DNA of 11,041 nucleotides. Source: an uncultured Rickettsiales bacterium (GTDB lineage Bacteria > Pseudomonadota > Alphaproteobacteria > Rickettsiales > UBA1997). The stretch spans positions 1 through 11,041 of the forward strand of contig CAKVBE010000019.1 in NCBI GenBank assembly GCA_934725005.1, given 5' to 3'. This document shows, piece by piece, positions 6,943 to 11,041 of the stretch. A program made the position numbers and the translations under genes. A model generated the notes under the pieces. The model saw nothing but the letters and a program-made list of their open reading frames with translations. It was not told the DNA's origin and did no database searches. Within the stretch, counting starts at the first letter, position 1. Each line of letters starts with the position of its first letter.

Positions 6943-7596
6943 CTACTTAATTAAACTTGATTTAATGTTTGCATGTATATTTTCTACTGAGTCTACACCA
7001 TTTATAAAATAAATCAAGTTTTTTTTATCATAAAAATCTACTATAGATTTAGACATATTCCTATATATATCCAACCTTTTTTTTATAGATTCAACATCGC
7101 TATCGTCTTCTCTTACGAAAAACTCATTTGACCCACATCTATCACAAACATTCTCAACTTTTGTATTCTCGTAAAATCTATTATAAATAGCTCCACACTT
7201 TTTACAGTTATATCTACCGGTTATTCTCTTCAATAAAACATCAAAAGGAACATCTAATACAACTATAACAAGTTCTTTATCATTTATACCAGAAATATTC
7301 TTACTGAGCCAAACAGCCTGTTCAAAATTTCTAGGAAAACCATCAAGAATAAAACCATTCTTGCAATCTTCTTTTTTTAATCTTCGCAACAAAATATCAA
7401 ACATAAGTTCGTTTGATACTAGTGAACCATTTTCAATCGAATCTTTCACTAAATTGCTATTCTCGCCATCACTATTAGATATATCCCTTAACATCTTACC
7501 CGTAGATATATGCGGTATATTAAAGGCACCGGACAATAGCTCTGACTGAATTCCCTTACCGGATCCAGCTGGACCCAAAATAATAATATTAAACAT
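6943..7596 (-). CDS. adk: Adenylate kinase with four-cysteine zinc-type LID
   Basis: Adenylate kinase interconverts ATP plus AMP with two ADP in the cytosol. The 217-residue protein shows a P-loop GPAGSGKG (8-15), the AMP-site segment PHISTGKMLRD (28-38), LDGFPRNFEQA (84-94), GRYNCKKCGAIYN (127-139), the second pair CDRCG (151-155) and KKRLDIYR (172-179). Cys131, 134, 151 and 154 form a likely zinc site in the LID, as in Rickettsia and Gram-positive enzymes. Two positions are odd: the Thr after the P-loop GKG is Ile16, and the Asp of the usual STGDMLR is Lys34. The gene lies 6 nt after secY with no strong ribosome binding site, so translation is probably coupled. The secY-adk-rpsM order is standard for Rickettsiales. 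Confidence 0.95.
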   Translation of the reverse strand: MFNIIILGPAGSGKGIQSELLSGAFNIPHISTGKMLRDISNSDGENSNLVKDSIENGSLVSNELMFDILLRRLKKEDCKNGFILDGFPRNFEQAVWLSKNISGINDKELVIVVLDVPFDVLLKRITGRYNCKKCGAIYNRFYENTKVENVCDRCGSNEFFVREDDSDVESIKKRLDIYRNMSKSIVDFYDKKNLIYFINGVDSVENIHANIKSSLIK

Positions 7597-7602
7597 ATTA
7601 TA

Positions 7603-8868
7603 TCAACTTACTCTTATACGTCTTCTTTTGTTAACATTGCCATATTTATCTGACAAAATGTAAGATTGAACACGTGTAACAATTTCAATAACAGTGCTTA
7701 CAATTATAAGTAAACTTGTACCACCAATGGTAAGACTTATTGAATATTTCGTAAATAAAACATCAGGTATTATACAAACAACAAACAAATAAAGTGAACC
7801 AATTAGTGTCAATCTGCTTAGAACCCTATCAAAAAATTCCTTTGTACTGTTACCTGGTCTCACACCTGGAACAAAGCAACCACCTTTTTTGAGGTTGTCT
7901 GACAATTCCTCTGTATTAAACACAATGGTAGAGTAAAAAAAACTAAAAAACACAACACAAATTGAAAATAGTATAATGTATAAAACACCGCCTCTACTCA
8001 GCAGGCTTGAGAATTTATTAACAGTTTCATCACTAGCAAAAAATTGCAATAATATCAATGGAAACGTTAAAATCGAGCTAGCAAAAATCGGTGGAATAAC
8101 ACCAGAAACATTTATCTTCATTGGTATATAAGAAACATCTTTCTGATTTGTCAAAAAGCCCCTACTATTAGAGTATTGCATTCTAACATTTCTTACAGCT
8201 TTTTCCATATAAACAACAAATATAACCAACGCTATACTCAACAATATCAATAACGTGAAAAATAAATATGAATATTCAGCTTTCTTTGACGCTTCGATAA
8301 TGTTTGTTATATTCGAAGGTAATTCGGAAACTATACCGGTAAATATTAAAATTGATATACCATTTCCTATACCTTGATGTGTTATTTTATCACCAAGCCA
8401 AGTCAATAGCATTGTACTTCCAAGTAAACTAAACACTGTTGTCCACAAAAAAAGTTTAGAATCACTTAAAAAAGCAGACTGTTCTAAGTTAGAAAAAGCA
8501 AAATAAACACCAACTGATTGGAAAAATCCAAGAAACAGGGTTAGATATTTAGTATACTGATTTAATTTCCTTCTACCAGCTTCACCCTCTTTTCTTAACT
8601 CTTCTAGACCTTTGTATACAGAACCTAATAATTGAATAATAATAGACGCTGTAATATAAGGCATTATATTTAACGCAAAAATACTCATTCTTTGGAATGC
8701 ACCACCTGAAAACATATTGAGCATACCAAAAACGGAATTATTATTATTGGAAAAAAACTCCTCTATAATCTTTCCATCAATACCAGGCAAAGGAATAAAT
8801 GTTCCTAACCTGTATATAAACAAAACTAATAGTGTAAAAAGTATTCTTTTCTTTAACTCAGAACTCAT
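7603..8868 (-). CDS. secY: Preprotein translocase channel subunit SecY
   Basis: SecY forms the inner-membrane channel, with SecE and SecG, through which SecA or ribosomes push proteins. The 421-residue product has ten hydrophobic segments at roughly 8-28, 62-85, 105-125, 140-160, 168-190, 203-222, 256-278, 295-318, 350-370 and 377-397. Landmarks are RLGTFIPLPGID (20-31), FALNIMPYITASIIIQLL (64-81) after the plug, EGEAGRRKLNQYTKYLT in the second cytosolic region, GIGNGISILIF (166-176), NVSGVIPPIFASSIL (253-267) and the cytosolic FVPGVRPGNSTKEF (332-345), which contacts SecA and ribosomes. The N-terminal cytosolic tail is shorter than usual: only about seven residues precede the first membrane segment. 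An upstream start is excluded because the in-frame codon four before the ATG is the rplO stop TAA. TAAAGG, overlapping that stop, is the ribosome binding site. Stop is TGA. Confidence 0.97.
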   Translation of the reverse strand: MSSELKKRILFTLLVLFIYRLGTFIPLPGIDGKIIEEFFSNNNNSVFGMLNMFSGGAFQRMSIFALNIMPYITASIIIQLLGSVYKGLEELRKEGEAGRRKLNQYTKYLTLFLGFFQSVGVYFAFSNLEQSAFLSDSKLFLWTTVFSLLGSTMLLTWLGDKITHQGIGNGISILIFTGIVSELPSNITNIIEASKKAEYSYLFFTLLILLSIALVIFVVYMEKAVRNVRMQYSNSRGFLTNQKDVSYIPMKINVSGVIPPIFASSILTFPLILLQFFASDETVNKFSSLLSRGGVLYIILFSICVVFFSFFYSTIVFNTEELSDNLKKGGCFVPGVRPGNSTKEFFDRVLSRLTLIGSLYLFVVCIIPDVLFTKYSISLTIGGTSLLIIVSTVIEIVTRVQSYILSDKYGNVNKRRRIRVS

Positions 8869-8877
8869 CTTAAACCT

Positions 8878-9294
8878 TTATTTTACATACTTTTTTGCTT
8901 CTTCAGATGCTTTATCAGCTTCTATTTTGAAGTCAATATCAATAATACCTTTTCCCATAATAAGTTTTACTTTGTCGCCGGTTTTAATTAAATTTTTCTC
9001 AATTAAATCAGCTTTAGTGATATCTTTACTTAAAACACCACTTTTTATAAAATTTATTACGTTATCGGTTGTTAAAACAGCATACTCATTTCTAAATATA
9101 TTGTTAAAACCCCTCTTAGGTAATCTCATGAATAAAGGACATTGTCCACCTTCAAAACCTTTTATAGCAACACCGCTTCTAGCTTTTTGACCTTTGTGTC
9201 CTCTACCGGATGTTTTACCCTTGCCAGAACCAATACCTTTTCCTAATCTCTTGCTATTCTGATTAGCTATTCTTGGCATTTCATTTAATTTCAT
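8878..9294 (-). CDS. rplO: Large ribosomal subunit protein uL15
   Basis: The 138-residue protein starts [20 protein letters not shown] and has the glycine-rich rRNA-binding extension [20 protein letters not shown] (22-41), followed by [20 protein letters not shown] (46-65), which is diagnostic of uL15. The C-terminal half (about 70-125) is the globular domain. The protein binds 23S rRNA and enters 50S assembly fairly late. Length and order are typical of a Rickettsiales-type uL15 that is slightly shorter than the free-living alphaproteobacterial form. It lies between rpmD (8 nt) and secY (9 nt), as in the classical spc operon. UAGGU just upstream of the ATG is a modest ribosome binding site. 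Confidence 0.97.
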   Translation of the reverse strand: MKLNEMPRIANQNSKRLGKGIGSGKGKTSGRGHKGQKARSGVAIKGFEGGQCPLFMRLPKRGFNNIFRNEYAVLTTDNVINFIKSGVLSKDITKADLIEKNLIKTGDKVKLIMGKGIIDIDFKIEADKASEEAKKYVK

Positions 9295-9302
9295 AACTAT
9301 AC

Positions 9303-9503
9303 CTACTTTAATTCAACTTTAATTAAATGAGATACTTTTTTTATCATACCATAAACATCAGCAGTACATTTTAAAATTGATTTAGAACCAATACCTTTGA
9401 GTCCCAAACCTTTTAAATTTGCTTTTTGTCTATCGTTAGTAGAAATAGCACTTCTTACTTGTTCTACAATAACTTCTTTGTCTTTCATGTCTTCAAAAAC
9501 CAT
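9303..9503 (-). CDS. rpmD: Large ribosomal subunit protein uL30 (start moved to second ATG)
   Basis: The product has the uL30 core: [20 protein letters not shown] (15-34 of the shorter form), [15 protein letters not shown] and the ending [16 protein letters not shown], the last a typical alphaproteobacterial signature. uL30 is a small 50S protein at the subunit surface. Two ATGs compete. The upstream one (9509-9507) directly abuts AGGAG (9510-9514) with no spacing, whereas the second (9503-9501) lies 6 nt after it, a proper distance. I therefore place the start at 9503, giving 66 residues instead of 68. A third Met (residue 6 of the shorter form) has no binding site. The Shine-Dalgarno overlaps the rpsE stop TAG, which suggests coupling with rpsE. 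Confidence 0.93.
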   Translation of the reverse strand: MVFEDMKDKEVIVEQVRSAISTNDRQKANLKGLGLKGIGSKSILKCTADVYGMIKKVSHLIKVELK

Positions 9504-9509
9504 TAACAT

Positions 9510-9514
9510 CTCCT
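9510..9514 (-). promoter_or_regulatory. Shine-Dalgarno deciding the rpmD start
   Basis: AGGAG on the minus strand overlaps the rpsE stop (9513-9515). It touches the first ATG of rpmD (9509) but is 6 nt from the second ATG (9503), so the second is the better start. Confidence 0.75.
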
Positions 9515-10127
9515 ACTCATTGTTATTGTTTTCAACAGAATCACTAGCTTCTTTCGAGGTTTCATCATTAGTATTTTGTACTACATTACCACCATCTACT
9601 AGAATATTTCTTCTTTTAATAATTTCACTAACGTGTCTAGATCTTCTATCAGCAACATTTTTTGGAGAATTTAAGTTCTCTAAAGCATTAAATGTAGCCC
9701 TTAAAACATTATAAGGATTATTGCTTCCTATCGATTTGCTAACTATATCTTGAATACCTAAACATTCAAATACAGCTCTCATTGAACCACCAGCAATAAT
9801 ACCAGTTCCCGATGGAGCTGATCTTAAAACAACATGTCCTGAACCAAATTTTCCTTCACAATCATGATGTAAAGTCCTGCTTTCTTTTAAAGAAACCTTG
9901 ATCATAGATTTTTTTGCTGATTCAACAGCTTTATTTCTAGCATCAACTATTTCTCTAGCTTTTCCACTACCAAAACCTACTCTACCCTTGCCATCGCCAA
10001 CAACAACTAGAGCAGCAAAAGCAAGTCTTTTACCACCAGTGGTAACTTTTGAAACCTTGTTTATACAAACAAGCTTTTCAATAAAACTGGCAGTATCTTT
10101 TTCACCTTTAAACATTGAATTTGCCAT
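9513..10127 (-). CDS. rpsE: Small ribosomal subunit protein uS5
   Basis: The 204-residue protein has the N-terminal double-stranded RNA-binding fold (about 12-77), including [20 protein letters not shown] (22-41) and [20 protein letters not shown] (43-62), then the C-terminal domain with [20 protein letters not shown] (84-103), [20 protein letters not shown] (104-123) and [15 protein letters not shown]. The RTLHHD motif is typical of alphaproteobacteria. uS5 lines the mRNA entry channel of the 30S subunit and influences decoding fidelity. After about residue 178 the chain continues as an acidic, Asn/Glu/Ser-rich tail ending VENNNNE, which looks disordered. The gene is 14 nt after rplR, with AAAGGTAAG as binding site, and precedes rpmD by 3-9 nt. 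Confidence 0.97.
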   Translation of the reverse strand: MANSMFKGEKDTASFIEKLVCINKVSKVTTGGKRLAFAALVVVGDGKGRVGFGSGKAREIVDARNKAVESAKKSMIKVSLKESRTLHHDCEGKFGSGHVVLRSAPSGTGIIAGGSMRAVFECLGIQDIVSKSIGSNNPYNVLRATFNALENLNSPKNVADRRSRHVSEIIKRRNILVDGGNVVQNTNDETSKEASDSVENNNNE

Positions 10128-10141
10128 TAAACTTACCTTTA

Positions 10142-10489
10142 TTAAAAATTCAAACCATTTTCTCTAGCACCATCAGCTAAAGCTTTTACTCTACCGATAT
10201 ATAAATAAGGACCTTTATTAAAAACAACATCCTTTATGTTATTTTTTAATGCCTTTTCTGCTATACCTTTACCAACCTCTTTGGCAATCTCAAGTCCTGA
10301 TTTTCCTTCAAAACCTTTTGATGCATCTTTCGTTTTAGAGGAGAAACTAGCCAAAACGTTGCCCTCAATATCAATTATCTGAGCATAAATATTTTTGTTA
10401 CTCTTGTAAACAGTTAATATAGGTCTCTTGCCAATATTACGTCTATTGATTCTATAAGAGTTTCTTTCTTTCAATGTGTTTTTAAACAT
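10142..10489 (-). CDS. rplR: Large ribosomal subunit protein uL18
   Basis: The 115-residue product is a full-length uL18. [20 protein letters not shown] (13-32) is the basic 5S rRNA-binding N-terminal part, [20 protein letters not shown] the first strands, and [20 protein letters not shown] plus [10 protein letters not shown] the typical C-terminus. uL18 carries 5S rRNA, together with uL5, into the central protuberance of the 50S subunit. The gene is 11 nt after rplF. A GGGTG sequence just after the rplF stop, 5-6 nt before the ATG, is the likely binding site, so the two genes are probably translationally coupled. Nothing unusual in length or composition. Confidence 0.97.
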   Translation of the reverse strand: MFKNTLKERNSYRINRRNIGKRPILTVYKSNKNIYAQIIDIEGNVLASFSSKTKDASKGFEGKSGLEIAKEVGKGIAEKALKNNIKDVVFNKGPYLYIGRVKALADGARENGLNF

Positions 10490-10500
10490 AATTTACACCC

Positions 10501-11031
10501 TTATTTCTTTTTACCTTCTTTTCTAACAACGTACTGACCAACCTTCTTAATACCTTTACCTTTATAAGGTTCGGTCTTTCTCAAAGAAATTATCCTTGAA
10601 GCAATATGACCAACTAATTCCTTATCTGAACCTTCGATAATTATAAGGTTTGGTTTACCAATTGTTATTTTAATTCCTTCTGGAATTGCTACTGCTATAT
10701 CGTGACTGTAACCAATTCCTAATATCAAAAAATTTCCAGAAACATTTGCTCTATAACCAACACCGTTAAACTCTAGTGTATATTTAAAACCGTCTGTTAG
10801 GCCAATAACGATATTATGTATATTGTTTCTGTGTAGTCCCCAAAACTTCGAATCTGATTCTTCATTAGCCTTGGAAACTATAATTTCATTGTCTTCAAAC
10901 TTAACATTAACTTTGTCACCAAAATCATAAGTTTTGGTAACTTGTCCTTTTGTCAATGTTATAACAGTACCATCGATACTTATTTTTATATCGCCAGGCA
11001 CTTTTATCGGTAACTTACCAATTCTTGACAT
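10501..11031 (-). CDS. rplF: Large ribosomal subunit protein uL6
   Basis: This complete 176-residue protein starts MSRIGKLPIKVPGDIKISID and ends PYKGKGIKKVGQYVVRKEGK plus two more Lys, both family signatures. Internally, WGLHRNNIHNIVIGLTDGFK (84-103) joins the two similar alpha/beta domains, followed by LEFNGVGYRANVSGNFLILG. uL6 binds the sarcin-ricin region and the base of the L7/L12 stalk in the 50S subunit. The length is that of a normal bacterial uL6. The ATG at 11031-11029 is preceded 6 nt upstream by GGAG at the very end of the window. rpsH is expected next beyond the edge, continuing the spc operon, but is not visible here. Confidence 0.97.
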   Translation of the reverse strand: MSRIGKLPIKVPGDIKISIDGTVITLTKGQVTKTYDFGDKVNVKFEDNEIIVSKANEESDSKFWGLHRNNIHNIVIGLTDGFKYTLEFNGVGYRANVSGNFLILGIGYSHDIAVAIPEGIKITIGKPNLIIIEGSDKELVGHIASRIISLRKTEPYKGKGIKKVGQYVVRKEGKKK

Positions 11032-11037
11032 GTTGTA

Positions 11038-11041
11038 CTCC
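11038..11041 (-). promoter_or_regulatory. Shine-Dalgarno of rplF at window edge
   Basis: GGAG on the minus strand, 6 nt before the rplF ATG, at the last bases of the window. It may extend beyond the edge. It confirms that rplF is complete. Confidence 0.7.

Noticed and set aside
7597..7602. TATAAT directly before the adk ATG as an internal promoter
   Set aside because: It lies immediately upstream of the start codon, so the transcript would start within the gene, and no -35 box was seen; chance match in AT-rich DNA.
7603..7605. Possible recoding of TGA as Trp, as in some reduced endosymbionts
   Set aside because: secY stops at TGA where the family ends, and Trp residues such as that near the RpoA N-terminus are TGG.
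8717..9190. 157-codon plus-strand open frame opposite secY and rplO
   Set aside because: It crosses two conserved genes on the other strand, is Ser/Ile/Phe rich as expected of an antisense frame, and has no ribosome binding site.

Overview
The window looks like part of the chromosome of an AT-rich, reduced-genome alphaproteobacterium, most likely a Rickettsiales- or Holosporales-type endosymbiont. The evidence is the AT-rich composition, the alphaproteobacterial gene order secY-adk-rpsM (no map, infA or rpmJ in between), an alphaproteobacterial-looking uS5 (RTLHHD motif) and uL30 (GMIKKVSHL ending), and an adenylate kinase with a four-cysteine LID like that of Rickettsia. TGA is used as a stop (secY) and Trp is encoded by TGG, so the standard bacterial code applies. 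The exact genus cannot be read from the sequence.

Right two thirds (about 3977-11031, minus strand): one compact 13-gene operon, read from right to left as rplF, rplR, rpsE, rpmD, rplO, secY, adk, rpsM, rpsK, rpoA, rplQ, rplS, rpsU. Gaps are 3-36 nt and no internal promoter or terminator is evident. This is the distal half of the spc operon fused to the alpha operon, so it makes ribosomal proteins, the SecY translocon channel, adenylate kinase and the RNA polymerase alpha subunit from one transcript. rplS and rpsU, which normally sit elsewhere, are attached after rplQ. A clear intrinsic terminator (about 3948-3971) ends the operon just after rpsU. The operon promoter lies outside the window, beyond position 11041.

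Left third: a 1023-residue orphan protein on the plus strand (665-3736), with a good sigma70-type promoter just upstream, converges on the ribosomal operon. I do not recognise it. Left of it, after a roughly 360-nt AT-rich divergent intergenic region, is the 5' end of a second unrecognised gene on the minus strand that runs off the left edge. The convergent intergenic stretch (3737-3976) holds a nested imperfect palindrome (3757-3831), a weaker inverted repeat and the operon terminator.

Most of the window is ordinary core translation machinery. The points worth a second look are the large orphan protein, the relocation of rplS/rpsU, an insertion in uS13, P-loop and NMP-site substitutions in Adk, a C-terminal extension of RpoA, and the unexplained palindrome. 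No mobile element, CRISPR array, tRNA or rRNA was seen.
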